From positions 1 to 30,419 of the forward strand of contig MSJI02000803.1 of the NCBI GenBank assembly GCA_001931905.2: DNA of 30,419 nt. The letters run 5' to 3'. The notes below the pieces were generated by a model, which was not told the DNA's origin, ran no database searches, and saw only the letters and a list, made by a program, of their open reading frames with translations. This document shows, piece after piece, positions 9,655-20,404 of the stretch (the first letter of the stretch is position 1; every line of letters starts with the position of its first letter). This DNA is from Cladosporium sp. IMV 00045 (lineage: Eukaryota > Ascomycota > Dothideomycetes > Cladosporiales > Cladosporiaceae). Made by a program: the position numbers and the translations under genes.

Positions 9655-9862
9655 ATGTGGTTGATGTCTCGATCGAGTCTCTCGAACTTAGTCGTACCCT
9701 CCAAATACTCGTACCATTGGCTTTAGTGGCTTATAGAATACTGTCGGCCATAGAGATGGTCCGATGTTCGATCAAGTCTCTCGAGACCCGCCTTGGTGAC
9801 GATAGGCTCATATCCTCATCCTCGCATAATGATTGATTGGTTGATGTCTCCTATTCGTATGT
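9655..9862 (+). repeat. Short direct repeat of a GTTGATGTCTCGATC-like element (family C)
   Basis: TTGATGTCTCGATCGAGTCT at 9661-9680 recurs as CGATGTTCGATCAAGTCT at 9762-9779. CTCGA follows in both copies, and the spacing is about 100 bp. A third partial copy (TTGGTTGATGTCTCC) lies at 9837. The similar period suggests the same tandem array process as the preceding block. Confidence 0.4.
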
Positions 9863-10889
9863 CCGCATGAAGGTCTCAATTTGAATGACCGCTCGTGAAA
9901 TCCATAATGCAATGCAACCTAATGTGAATCAATGGTTCAATATTCATGCTGTGGGATAGCATAGGTATAGTGCAGGATGAACGCGTTTTGTAAGGCTGGT
10001 GAGATCAATCCAGCCACGCTCGTGTGTATTGTGAGGTATATAAATGATAATTCTTTCTGATCTCGCTGAGAGCGCGATTGGGTTAACTAGCATTGACCTT
10101 GCCTTTTACCAGATCAATCCTTGGCCCATCGCACTAAGCTCCATTCTCAATCTTTGGAACCCATCCTTTTGCCCAGTTCGAATCCGGGTGGAAGCGTTTT
10201 ATTTGTTTTGGATTTACTCTAAAATGTACGTGGTATTTTAATCCTTTTCTTTTCATTATTTTTGATTAAGAAGATAATTGAGGATCGTTACATCTAAACT
10301 GTTGAGTCGCAAATCTATACGAAATCCATCTTCGCGCCGTGTAATAACAATATTGACACTTCGAAACCTTCATAGACCCATCTCTATTTCTCAAAGTGAA
10401 TAACATATACAACGATGGCATGTGCGATATGACCAGCTCTATTGAAAGGAAAGATACTTCGATATGAAGCCTCCACTAGATTCTTGTATGATTACCTACA
10501 TCTTGGGTTGTGTCGTACGAGCCTGATATCGAGATTCGGTAATGCACGTTATTACCTTCGCGTCTGTGAAGCCTGGGAAAGCGCGTTGTCTAGAACGTGG
10601 AATTACAGAGCCGCCAGATTGATTGTCAAACACATTACATCACCTGCATGCGAACAATTAGCGAAGATTCACATGACATGATATTCGCCTATCCCTACAC
10701 CATTCAATGAGAACGATCGACGGCTAAACACACCACCCTCCCCTCCGCCGCCACCACCACCACATGGCCGTTTCCCCAGCTCTCAACGGCCGCCATCTTT
10801 CATTCCTTCCATGTCCCTCACCTTCAAGCAAACCCACACCGACTCGCTCTGAGCAGCACATCTGAACAGCCAGCAGTCCACCGACGACC

Positions 10890-13800
10890 ATGAACGGTGG
10901 AGCGGATGGCGCCTACGACGGCTACGGCGAGACCCCAGCGAGCGCAGCATACCTCGAGCAGATCTCGCAAGCACTGTCTGCAACTCTCGATCCCCGCGTC
11001 TCTAACGACATTCGCCAACAGGCCTTGCAGTTCCTGGAGCAAGTGAAGACCGAACACAATGCCCCGCAGTATGGCTTCTCGCTCGCCGAAGACTTCAACC
11101 AGAACACCGCCGTGAGGTACTACGGCTTGCAACTGCTGGAGTACGCCGTCAAGTATCGCTGGGCGAAATACGATCCGAAGCAAACGGACCAATTGCGAGT
11201 TTGGGTCAAGTGTCTGGCAGGGAGCATCAGGCAGCAAGATGAGCTATACATTCGGAACAAGATTGCTCAGCTTTGGGTGGAGGTTGCAAAACGCTGCTGG
11301 GGCGACGAGTGGATGGACATGGATCAGCTTTTGGTCACTCTCTGGGACAAGCCTGTAGAGGAGAAGGGCTTTGCGAACAAGATCTTTGTTCTCTACGTTC
11401 TGGAGATGCTCTCGGAGGACATCTGCAACCGAGAAGACGCAAGCGCGGGTTTGAGGCTGGAGGTGCTTGGAAGCGCTTTGAACGAAATCATGATTCCCGA
11501 AGGATTATACGAAGAACATCTCAAGACCAGAGGGAAGAGCGCAGAGGTCAGAGCGGGGAGAGAAGGATGGCTCGCGAGAGTGTGCGATTTCTTTGGACAA
11601 TGCGTGAAGAACATCAGAATGGGCGGAGACCAAGCCATGGTCAAGAACATGGAGGGAGCTGCTGTCAAGGCGCTCAATGCCTTGAGGCCAACAACAGCAT
11701 GGGTCAGCTTGAAGGCTGTCCTTGAGATCAAATGCGTCGATTGTCTCTACCTGCCCTTCCACACATCGGATACGGCGTTGCAGATCGCCGCGGTGGAGGT
11801 CATGTATGCGCTGCTCAGTCGGCCTTACAACGCGCACTTTCACGAGCCCTGGCTTACACTCATTCACTCAGCTCTCTTGCCCGAACGGATAGCCATGTTC
11901 CAGGAGGCATATAGCAGAACGAGCCCTGAGCTTAGAGACGACGACGAAATGTACACGCTCCAGAAGAAGATGAGCGAGGTCTTGTCTGTTCTTGCAGATG
12001 CTGTGGCTACTCACACACAACTAGCACACAATGGGGTTGATGTCAACTCTTTCTTCAACCTCCTCACAGGCGTTCTGCAGAGTGAGAGCCTGATCGTTTC
12101 CATCCCTGTCCTGCACAGCTGGACTAAGCTGCTGGCTGTACAAGACACCTCCATCATTGACCTGGTCATGCAGGCCCTTGGCGTGTTGCTGCAAACATGC
12201 AGTGCTCGTCTTCTGAACTATGAAGCCCTCCCAGAGGACCTCGACGACACCATCTTACAATTTCTATATGAGGATTTCGATACTATGCCTGAGCGCCACG
12301 CCTTCCTGGGTAACTACAGGCGCTACTGTATTAACGTAATCGAGACCATATCACGCCAGCGTCCGCTCGAAGCTCTCGAGCATGTTCTGACGCAGACTCG
12401 GACATTGCTTGATGAGGGGCCTTACATTGGCGGCCGTGGATTTGACCCGGCCAAATTCTCCAAATCTTCCTTGCCTCTCCTGCGATTCGATGCTCAGTAC
12501 AACGTCGTGGTCAGCGTGATCAAGGGCTTCTCTAGGTGGGAGTCAGATACTGCGGCAATCGCGCACGATGATCCTTTGCGGGAGCGTGCGGACACAGATC
12601 GCTCGACAGCGCACAACATGCAGCAGCAATGGTGCTACGCGATCATCAACACACACGTGGATGATCCAGAGGTTGCGCAGCAGGTCCTCAGTCTGCTGTC
12701 CACAATCCTGCGTACGGTCAAGCCGGCTTCCGACTTTGTCCTGCATGTTGTGCAACATATGCTTACTATGAGGTTGTATGATGACCCTTCACATACTGCA
12801 TTCTCAGACGCGGTCAAGAACTTTGAGGCGCTGAGAGTCATTGAGCTGCAGAAGGTGGCGTTGACTTTTGCGAATGAGCTGTTGGAAGTGTTCCCAGAAC
12901 TGGAAAATAGAGTCAACGTGCTCGTGGAGAAGCATGCATCAGACCAGAGGACTGTTTGGGGATACAGATCTTTCCTTTTCATGATTGTTCACCGTGCAAC
13001 CGGCATCGATGCCGAGATGCGCCAGGCGAGGCTACAGCAGATGGTTAGGCCAGTGTATGAAGCGTGGCAAGACCCAGCTCTGGCTGCCTCCGTGAGCAGC
13101 TTCGACGCATTCTGTGAGACTCTCGCCGTCAATGGTCTGGATCAATTCTACAAGCAATACCGCTTTCCTGAAGTTCAAGACTGGGCTTCACAACAGCTCG
13201 ATGAGGTCGGGCAGGCCAGGCAGACCGAGATCAAGAGCAGACTTGATCGTCTCCCTCTCAGAATGACCAAATCGCTGCTGGCTGCCACGACCGAGAAGTT
13301 GAAGGAAGGTAGTGACGAACATGACACTGCTTGCGCGCTTTGGGGTCCTGTGATACCAGCCATTCTGCCATCACTGCTGCAATTGATTCGGCACTCGCAG
13401 GCATTCAACAACCCCGCCAACTGGTCACATCTGCCCGAAGAGCTGCAACAGGTTATTAAGAGGACGTTGCAGGATCGTTTCTGGCAATCTGGTATCTCGA
13501 ATGAGTCGCGTGACGAGTTTTATGCTCGCATCAGCGGCAGCAAGACTTCATATGAAGGCTTCGCGTCGAACGTGCGAGGTACCGTCAGGAATGTCAGAGA
13601 ACAAGGCTACCACATCCTATACCTGAGCACAAGATTTGAGGAGCAATTCTACGGTCTGACAGACCTGGCCGAGCCTCTCGCACAAGCACTTTTCGATGAC
13701 GCTGAGCACCTGGCTACGAACCATCTCAATGCGCTCATCAACCTGACCACAGGCCTCGTGCAGCGCTGCCCGCCTCACTACCGCGCATCCTTCCTCCCTC

Positions 13801-14657
13801 CAGTCCTCAACCGCCTCTTCGTCAAGCTCGACCTCAAGATCAGCAACGAATGGACCAACATCTCCCAAGCCTCCCAGCAAACAGCCGAAGACGACAACCT
13901 CTCCGAGGAAATGCGCAAAGAAAGCGTCCTCCGCCAACTAACCTACTCGACCGTCTCCTTCGTCGCCTTCCTCTTCGAACACGAACGCCCCACCTCCTCC
14001 CGCCACAACACCAACAGCGCCTCCCCGCCGACCCCCAAACCCACCCTCCGCGACCTCGTCCTCTCCGACACCTCCGTCCTCGAACCCCTCATCCTCTTCT
14101 GCACCCACGCCCTCCGCATGCAAGACTCCCGCTGCTGCACAACAGTCTGCAAACTCTTCGCAACCCTCGTCCCCCTCTTCGCCGGCGCCGACCCCCAGGT
14201 GCGCGAGTACATCGCCTCCGACGTGCTCAAAGCCTGCATCACCTCCCTCAACGAGCCCTACTTCGCCGACATGCAGCGCGACCTCGCCTCCCTCATCGCC
14301 AGCATCCTCTCCCTCTACTGCCCGCTCACGCCCACCCCGCGCGCGATTCTGCTGTCCCTCCCGGACATGTCGGAGCACAGCGTCGATCGCGACGTGCGCA
14401 AGATCATCGACGCCAGCAGTCCGCGCGCGCAGCGCGCTGTCGTCCTCTCCATGCTCAAGGGCGTTAGGGGCATGAGTATTTACGAGGCGGGCAGGATTGA
14501 GCGCGACGCTGCTGCGGCGGGTTCGTCTTCTTCGGGCCAGAAGAAGAGCAGGAGTGGAGTGCAGGCGCAGTATATGGAGGTCGAGCAGAGGCCGGGGGTT
14601 GTGGATGGTGGCGAGGTGGGGTTGGAGGATGTGGGTGGGTTGTTTGGTGGGGAGTGA
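10890..14657 (+). CDS. MSN5: Karyopherin/exportin of the Msn5-exportin-5 family
   Basis: A single exon of 1255 residues, matching the roughly 1200-residue length of Msn5/XPO5 proteins. The ATG at 10890 follows a CA-rich leader. The importin-beta N-terminal type region is at about residues 20-115 (YLEQISQALSATLDPRVSND, then VRYYGLQLLEYAVKYRW). The exportin-1/5-like region follows (LYIRNKIAQLWVEVAKRCWG, then NKIFVLYVLEML). The remainder is HEAT-like helical pairs, and the C-terminus is a Ser/Gly-rich, basic then acidic tail. Known relatives carry cargo across the nuclear pore with Ran-GTP: yeast Msn5 exports phosphorylated transcription factors and imports RPA, and animal exportin-5 carries structured RNA. 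Which cargo is used here cannot be read from sequence. From about 13,780 to 14,350 the codons become markedly C-ending compared with the preceding 2 kb. Confidence 0.9.
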   Translation: MNGGADGAYDGYGETPASAAYLEQISQALSATLDPRVSNDIRQQALQFLEQVKTEHNAPQYGFSLAEDFNQNTAVRYYGLQLLEYAVKYRWAKYDPKQTDQLRVWVKCLAGSIRQQDELYIRNKIAQLWVEVAKRCWGDEWMDMDQLLVTLWDKPVEEKGFANKIFVLYVLEMLSEDICNREDASAGLRLEVLGSALNEIMIPEGLYEEHLKTRGKSAEVRAGREGWLARVCDFFGQCVKNIRMGGDQAMVKNMEGAAVKALNALRPTTAWVSLKAVLEIKCVDCLYLPFHTSDTALQIAAVEVMYALLSRPYNAHFHEPWLTLIHSALLPERIAMFQEAYSRTSPELRDDDEMYTLQKKMSEVLSVLADAVATHTQLAHNGVDVNSFFNLLTGVLQSESLIVSIPVLHSWTKLLAVQDTSIIDLVMQALGVLLQTCSARLLNYEALPEDLDDTILQFLYEDFDTMPERHAFLGNYRRYCINVIETISRQRPLEALEHVLTQTRTLLDEGPYIGGRGFDPAKFSKSSLPLLRFDAQYNVVVSVIKGFSRWESDTAAIAHDDPLRERADTDRSTAHNMQQQWCYAIINTHVDDPEVAQQVLSLLSTILRTVKPASDFVLHVVQHMLTMRLYDDPSHTAFSDAVKNFEALRVIELQKVALTFANELLEVFPELENRVNVLVEKHASDQRTVWGYRSFLFMIVHRATGIDAEMRQARLQQMVRPVYEAWQDPALAASVSSFDAFCETLAVNGLDQFYKQYRFPEVQDWASQQLDEVGQARQTEIKSRLDRLPLRMTKSLLAATTEKLKEGSDEHDTACALWGPVIPAILPSLLQLIRHSQAFNNPANWSHLPEELQQVIKRTLQDRFWQSGISNESRDEFYARISGSKTSYEGFASNVRGTVRNVREQGYHILYLSTRFEEQFYGLTDLAEPLAQALFDDAEHLATNHLNALINLTTGLVQRCPPHYRASFLPPVLNRLFVKLDLKISNEWTNISQASQQTAEDDNLSEEMRKESVLRQLTYSTVSFVAFLFEHERPTSSRHNTNSASPPTPKPTLRDLVLSDTSVLEPLILFCTHALRMQDSRCCTTVCKLFATLVPLFAGADPQVREYIASDVLKACITSLNEPYFADMQRDLASLIASILSLYCPLTPTPRAILLSLPDMSEHSVDRDVRKIIDASSPRAQRAVVLSMLKGVRGMSIYEAGRIERDAAAAGSSSSGQKKSRSGVQAQYMEVEQRPGVVDGGEVGLEDVGGLFGGE

Positions 14658-15494
14658 GGGTTGGAAGTGGAAGGTAGGAAAGCAGGTTGGAAATTGGGAT
14701 GGAGGTGGTAGGGTAAGTGGAAAGGGAAGGGATTGCATGTTAGCTTTTCTCTCTCTCTCCCTCTCTTTTCTTTCTTGTCCCTCTCTTTTGCTCTCCACGA
14801 CGGTTGTGTGCTGTTTTGGATGGTGACCACGGCGGTGTCTTCTGTTTAGATAGATACCCTTCCTCTTGGTTCTGTCAGAGTAGTAGTAGAAAAACCCGAA
14901 CGAAAATCGGCATTCGAATCAAAACTCTAGCCGGAATATCGCAGTTTTTCCATTATATCCCCATGATGTTTAGTAAGTATACAGAATGGGTAGAGACGCA
15001 TCTTCAGGCAGTGACATCCAAGGTGTGCAAGTCGAAAAAAAATTTGAAATGATAGCCTCTCTTGAAACTATTGTCTCTCCCAAGGACCAAGAGGTAATCT
15101 AGAAAGCTGATGTACGACGATAGCAGGCCCATACCTGTGGACATTGATCTTTCAATAGGTTCTCCATCTGGTAAGATCGTGTAGTAGCTGTCATTTTTAG
15201 TTTCTCATTTCGGTATTGTAGATTGCGACCGTTTTCCTTTTCCATCAAACTTTGATGTGCAAAGGAGTGGTCAGATGTTGTACATCGACAGCAAGGTGGA
15301 TGAGGAGTGAATATATGGATGGAAGACAACGAAAATCTATTGGTATCCTCTAGCAGACGCGGTCTGCGTTTATGTCTATGTAAATCTATCATCTTTGGGT
15401 ATAGTGTGTAACAGCCGGCCGCATGCCGACTATGCGTGTAAGGTTGAGTGTAGGGATTTGCATTCCCAAGTTGGAAGAAAGTCTTCCGATGCGT
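14658..15494. other. Intergenic between convergent MSN5-like and sugar-porter genes
   Basis: This is the 3' flank of two convergent genes. It contains a CT-rich tract at about 14745-14800 and otherwise mixed, somewhat AT-rich sequence. The small open frames here have no recognisable products. No repeat, RNA gene or mobile element is seen. Confidence 0.5.
14745..14800 (+). repeat. Low-complexity pyrimidine (CT) tract
   Basis: A nearly pure C/T stretch of about 55 bp (CTCTCTCTCTCCCTCTCTTT and onward) starts about 90 bp after the stop codon of the exportin gene. It probably lies within its 3' UTR. Confidence 0.6.
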
Positions 15495-17609
15495 TTAAAA
15501 GCCAGCACCCTGCGTGGCGGCAGGAGTGCCCTGGTGAGCCTGCTGCTGAGCAACAGAGCTTCTCCTCCTGATGTTGGCCTCCTCCTCGCCGAAGTACTTG
15601 GCAAGCTCGGCCTCGACCTGGGCACCAACGAGCTTGGGCATGTGCTTAGCACGTCCGACGGGGCTGACGCCGTCGGCCCACGCGCTGGCGAAGATGACGT
15701 CCATCTCCTCGAGACTTCTGCCCTTGGGCTCGGGGAAGAGGAAGTAGACGGTGGGGATCAGTGCTGCGTTGAGAACAGCAAAGATAATGTAGGTTCTCCA
15801 GGTGAGGTTGGTGAACGCGGGAGGGGCGATCATGACAATAGCGAACTGCAAGAGATTGTTAGTGGAGGTCGTAAGCATGAATTGGAGTTGCAACGTACGT
15901 TAGAAAGCCAGTTGGAGCAGGTAGACACGGCGTTGGCGTGAATACGAGTGCGCAAGTTGGTGAGCTCGGCGGGCAATAGCCAGGTCATGCCGAGCCAGCC
16001 GATACCGAAGAAAGAGTTGAAAACGAACAGCATGACCACGGCGGTGACACCATATCCGGTCTCGAGAACAGGAGCGCCGGTTACAGGATCGGGCTGACCA
16101 GTGGAAACCACACCAGCGAGGATAGCCATGGCAATTGACATGCCAGCAGCGCCGAAGAACATCAGCGCGCGGCGACCGAAGCGCTCGATGGCCGGGATGG
16201 CGAGAAGAGAAGCCATGAAATACTCAGTGCCGTTGCAAGCTGAAATAAGACGAGACAAGTTCGCGTCGAAACCGAGAGAGTTCTCGAAAATGTATGTGGC
16301 ATAGTAGGTCTAGAAAGTTTGGTCAACATGATGTGTCGTGTCATGTTGGCACGATGAAAGGCACTTACGACAAGGTTAATACCACAGAATTGCTGACAGA
16401 ACTGCGAAAGCGCTCCGAGGAAGGTTCTTCTGAAGTTCTGAGAGGGGCCGTTGGTGAGCAGCTCGCGGTATTTGAAGCCACCACCTCTGTTCTGGATGTA
16501 GAGCGATTCCTGAATGCTTCTCATCTCCTCAAGTACCTCAGGATCTTGCAAATCCTTACCGAGGAGACGGGAGATTACATCGTGAGCCTCCTCATTACGG
16601 CCATTCATCAAAAGCCAACGGGGAGAATCCGGGAGGAAGAGCAGGCCAACCATGACGACAATGGTGAAGAATGACTGGAAGGCGACGGGGAAGCGCCATT
16701 GGACAGAGCCCGTGGCAAAGTAGAAGCCATAATCAACCCAGTAAGCCTGCGAGATTCAGTCAGTTAACTTGCAAGGGAGAAGAGGATTTGGATGTCTTAC
16801 GATCATGACACCACCGGAAATGATAGCACCAGCCATGATAATCATGACACCACGCTTCTCTGGTCGAGCACACTCTGATTGCCATGTCGGGATGGTTGAA
16901 GTAACCTAGTGGAATTATTAGCAATTTGCTGCAGTGACGCCTGATCGACGGTACCAACCATTCCATTTCCGACACCACCAACGACTCTGCCAATGCAAAT
17001 CATTGCGTATCCGTTCGCGGCAGCCTGGATAATAGTGCCAATAATCATGACAAGAGAGCCCCAGAAAGTAGAGGGTTTGCGACCCCATTTCTCGCCGTAG
17101 AAGAGAATGACAACAGCTCCGAGGAAACATCCGATTTGGTAGATAGCGATAGCGAAAGCTTGCAAGTTTGCATCGCCGGTACATTGAGTGGGATCAGGTC
17201 GGCTGCGATCACCATCGATCCAGCAAAGGTCGTTCGGGGTTTCTCTGGGTGTCATGAGCGGGAACACTTCCTGCCATGATTGGAGAGTGATGAGAGCACT
17301 GAGCACACCCTGATCGTAGCCAAACATGAGAAAGCCGTTGGAAGCGATGAAGCCAATGTAGAAGTTGAGGCTTTTGCCGGACAGTTTCTTTCCTCCTCCA
17401 GCATTCCACTCAGGCAGGTTTCCCATCCACGTTCCCAGCTTTCCCATGAACGTGGTAGGGGGTCCTGCTTTCTCAGGAACATAGTTGAGCGAGGGATCAG
17501 CCGGCGAAGACGTGCCGGAGTCCTCGTTCTCGTTCTTCTCGACCATTGGGCCCTGGGGCTGGCCAGGTGTTTCCACCTTGGGCTTCTCGGAATCCGGATG
17601 AGACGACAT
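15495..17609 (-). CDS. MFS sugar transporter (sugar porter family), five exons
   Basis: Exons are 17609-16959, 16905-16801, 16746-16369, 16309-15899 and 15845-15495. The four introns are 53, 54, 59 and 53 bp, all phase 0 with GT...AG ends. The spliced product has 631 residues. A hydrophilic N-terminus of about 80 residues precedes the membrane part. Sugar-porter signatures appear in order: GYDQGVLS at 97-104, WGRKPS at 175-180, GRVVGGVGNG at 207-216, PDSPRWL at 291-297, QQFCGIN at 370-376, ERFGRRAL at about 420-427, and PEPKGRSLEE at 554-563. These are the classic repeats of the 12-TM hexose/polyol porters, which move sugars across the plasma membrane, often with protons. The substrate cannot be fixed from sequence. 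The C-terminus is Gln/Ala-rich and cytoplasmic. Confidence 0.93.
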
Positions 17610-18293
17610 TTTGGGTGTGAGGTGGGTGAGATCGACTTTCCTGGGGATGCGGGTTCCCCAGTTGATATAGGATGTCAGAGGCGTTAGGAGCCAACAACAT
17701 CGCCAAGGTATGGTCTGAGGGCATGGGCGCCATTATCTCGGACATTCCGTATGCGGCATCGTAGAAACATTGTCGTCTCCAGTATTGTGACGTGAGCCAA
17801 CGCCTGCAGTTGGGTGAAACCAGCGTCGGTACGCGGCCATAGCAGGCCAAGTACAACGCTGAGTGTTTACGCATCCCAAGGCATCTAGGCGCCAAGTCAA
17901 CACTCTCGAAGAGTCGTGCAGTGGAGACGACGAGCCCGGTGGCCAACGCCAAGGGTGGGATAGCAATCGTCAGTGGTAGCAGTCGACTGGTCGTCCGCGG
18001 GCAGTTGCAGACCGCGTGTGGATGGCGAATATTTGACCCCAGAGGGCCTTTGGTATAGCATTATTCGTGTGGTCGTGAGGTCTTGTCAAGTTTGGCGCGG
18101 GAGCGATACTCGCCACGTGCCTTTGGGGCACACTTGACGGCCCACAGTGCGCCCACGGAGCAGCATACACATCGGTGGCATCGAGGCGATCATTTGCTGT
18201 CGGACACAGTCGATCCGAGTCTTGAAGACGATTTGCCTGCATGTTGTTGCTCGCGCCTATCCAGGACAGCGCGGTGGTGGACGTTGGGTGGCG

Positions 18294-19430
18294 CTAGACG
18301 GAAAGCGCTCCGCGGTGCCCTTGGCGACTACAGGTGATCTTCCTTTCGCGAGCATCTTCGCCTTTTCTTCTACTATCACGACGCCTTACACTCTTGAACC
18401 ATCCATACGCCTTTGTCCCTTGCGCCGCTGGACTGCCCACCCGCATTTCACTCAAAGTATGACGGCCGCCCATGGGCACCCGATTCCCGTACCGAGTCCT
18501 GGCCAAGGCCACATCCACCCTCCGCTGTGGAGGTCTTGACCAAGAAAGCCGAGCGTCCTTGCTCAGCGACAAGATCCAGAATTGCGAGATTGTCAGGAGG
18601 GAGTACGCCTTGGCTCGTCTGCTTCCCATTCCTTCACTCTCACAAGCGGCTCTTCGACCTTGAGCCTCACTCTTGGCCATCCCTACGTAATTCCTTCGCT
18701 GCGAGGTTCGCCCGACGTCATGCCTCAACAGTGCAGGCAGGGTACGCTGCGAGCCATCTGTTTCAGAAGGAAGAAAAAGGCCTGGTAAGTCAGAGGCGGG
18801 CTGAAAGGCAATTCTGCGCCTACCAAACATCGAATTCTTCATTTCTGCATCCGTCGGCCTACCACAAAAGGCCCCTTGGCTCCTACTGAAACGATGCGCA
18901 CACGGCCCATCTGGCAGACCCATATCTCCCCCGTGGTCACCCGCGCCGCCAATCCACAAACCCGCAAAAGTTCCTCCGCAACAACGGTCCACCTCCGCAC
19001 TGACTTTGTGGAACAATAATGGAGGTTTAGTTTGGTCGTGCCAGTGTGTGCGAGTGGGCCTTTGTATTCCCAACCCCTGCTTCCTGTGACAGCGATGCAC
19101 CATCAGGTCTTGGTATTCATCGCAAGAGCGGCATGTGTTTCTGCACGTGTGACAATATTTTGCTACGATCTCACATGCCTGAGTGGTGACCATTGGCACA
19201 GATTCATTTCCTGGGAACGTTGTTGGCTCCACTATCATCTTTCTGTACTTGGCCTGCTCGGAATCTGTCCCAATCAGAAAATGTTCACCGGAGCATTCTT
19301 TCGCGAATACTAGGCGACCCTGCAGATTGCTAGTCGCATGGGTCACGCGCGCATTTGCGTGACCATTTAAGCTGATAATAATCATACGAACCAATTGAGC
19401 CGGTCCGCAATAAGCGCTGCTCAAACACAT
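18294..19430 (-). CDS. Unexplained 378-codon ORF (orphan or chance)
   Basis: A stop-free ATG frame of 1137 bp within otherwise gene-poor DNA. I recognise no domain. The translation is rich in Arg, Ser, Gly and Cys, with a Cys/His cluster (CHTCRNTCRSCDEYQDLMVH) near residues 93-112 and a basic C-terminus. Amino-acid use is unlike the neighbouring real proteins: many Arg and Trp, and no clear secondary-structure periodicity. Other frames over the same bases also stay open for 130-160 codons on the plus strand, which points to low stop density from composition. It could be a lineage-specific gene or simply a long chance frame. Confidence 0.2.
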   Translation of the reverse strand: MCLSSAYCGPAQLVRMIIISLNGHANARVTHATSNLQGRLVFAKECSGEHFLIGTDSEQAKYRKMIVEPTTFPGNESVPMVTTQACEIVAKYCHTCRNTCRSCDEYQDLMVHRCHRKQGLGIQRPTRTHWHDQTKPPLLFHKVSAEVDRCCGGTFAGLWIGGAGDHGGDMGLPDGPCAHRFSRSQGAFCGRPTDAEMKNSMFGRRRIAFQPASDLPGLFLPSETDGSQRTLPALLRHDVGRTSQRRNYVGMAKSEAQGRRAACESEGMGSRRAKAYSLLTISQFWILSLSKDARLSWSRPPQRRVDVALARTRYGNRVPMGGRHTLSEMRVGSPAAQGTKAYGWFKSVRRRDSRRKGEDARERKITCSRQGHRGALSV

Positions 19431-19743
19431 GTGCGCTTTCTGCGCGGCGAATGAGGTCGATATCCTTCGACGAGCGCTACAGCAGCATTAGCCTCTGTGT
19501 TGCGCCGTACACCAGATTGACCTTTCCATCAGAGCCCAAGTGCATTCATCCGAGAACAATCGAGGACGACAACATCGCTTGGCCTACCTGCGCCTTCAGT
19601 TCGCAACATACTGACCAAATGGTAAATCTCGCTTCGATCAGCGATCGTTTCCTACCGACAACGTTTCTATTCAGACAGTCAGCTCTCTGAGCGCTTGTCA
19701 TGAAAAGCCAAACCATGTACCCAGGGTCCAACATGTGCCGGGA

Positions 19744-20015
19744 CTAGCTAACGCGTCGGAAGCCACGAGGCCACTTCATCACATCGGCTTCCGACTCGTA
19801 CTGTAGGCTCACAAAGTAAGACGTGAAACGGCCTGCAACGATATATCCACACGTGGATTTACAGATTTCTTGCACTTCTTGAACAGTCTTGTTGTGCAGA
19901 TCCCAGTTCGAGGGAGACTTGGTTAGCAACGTTGATGCATAGAACCATGTGCGAAACCTAGGAGCACGATGAGAGTCAGATGCTTGATCAGATTGAGCTG
20001 CAATGTCTGATACAT
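19744..20015 (-). pseudogene. Possible small secreted protein, split between two frames
   Basis: A frame from the ATG at 20015 gives 30 residues that look like a secretion signal (MYQTLQLNLIKHLTLIVLLG) and stops at 19923. An overlapping frame, open from 19929 to 19744, continues with a plausible small-protein sequence (NWDLHNKTVQEVQEICKSTC, then GYIVAGRFTSYFVSL). A 50 nt intron (GTGCTC...CTAACCAAG) would join them in frame, but its splice ends are weak, so a frameshifted relic is about as likely. Short secreted proteins of this size are common in plant-associated fungi. No known family is recognised. Confidence 0.25.
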
Positions 20016-20404
20016 CTCATCTCCGTTCGCTGATGCACGCTCCGTGCCACCTGTTTAAGTAAGATGGCCACTTCTATTTCATAAATCATTCTCACCCTCC
20101 CTTCGGGCAATCCTACATCAAACGACACATATCTCCCGATCGCATTCACAATTCCTCAATCGGATGCTCGGCCGGCCTCAATCTTCGGAATTTTAGTCGT
20201 TTATGCAATGCTTTCGGTTTTCGAACTTGTCGTAAGAGCAAGCAACGTGGCTTGGGCTTTGCGCTTCTCGGCGTCAACCTTGGCCTCGTCTTGGACGAAG
20301 ATTCTGCTCTGGGATCTCGTCATGTGGCGCCCCGCCAAAATACCGCTGCTCCACGGGGTGGCATCCCAAAACAGGCGAAAATGGATCCCAATAATCGTGA
20401 CCGA

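Larger units (their letters stand above)
8860..10889. other. Gene-poor 2 kb stretch with degenerate repeats, upstream of the MSN5-like gene
   Basis: No convincing coding region is present. The left half (about 8905-9860) carries recurrent short motifs described separately as repeats. The right half (9900-10780) is more AT-rich and holds nothing recognisable apart from a pol III B-box-like string at 10176-10185 without a tRNA fold. The last 150 bp are CA/CT-rich and form the likely leader of the karyopherin gene. Confidence 0.5.

Noticed and set aside
10115..10195. tRNA-like segment: B-box string GTTCGAATCC at 10176 with a weak A-box-like string near 10122
   Set aside because: The T-stem has a mismatch, no matching acceptor stem can be formed with the upstream bases, and no anticodon arm is visible.
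13938..14798. 286-codon minus-strand frame opposite the exportin C-terminus
   Set aside because: It is a shadow of the C-rich third positions, with a low-complexity Glu/Gly/Val translation.
17497..17952. 151-codon minus-strand frame upstream of and overlapping the sugar porter start
   Set aside because: It overlaps exon 1 of the porter in another frame, has no recognisable product, and lies in the expected promoter/leader.
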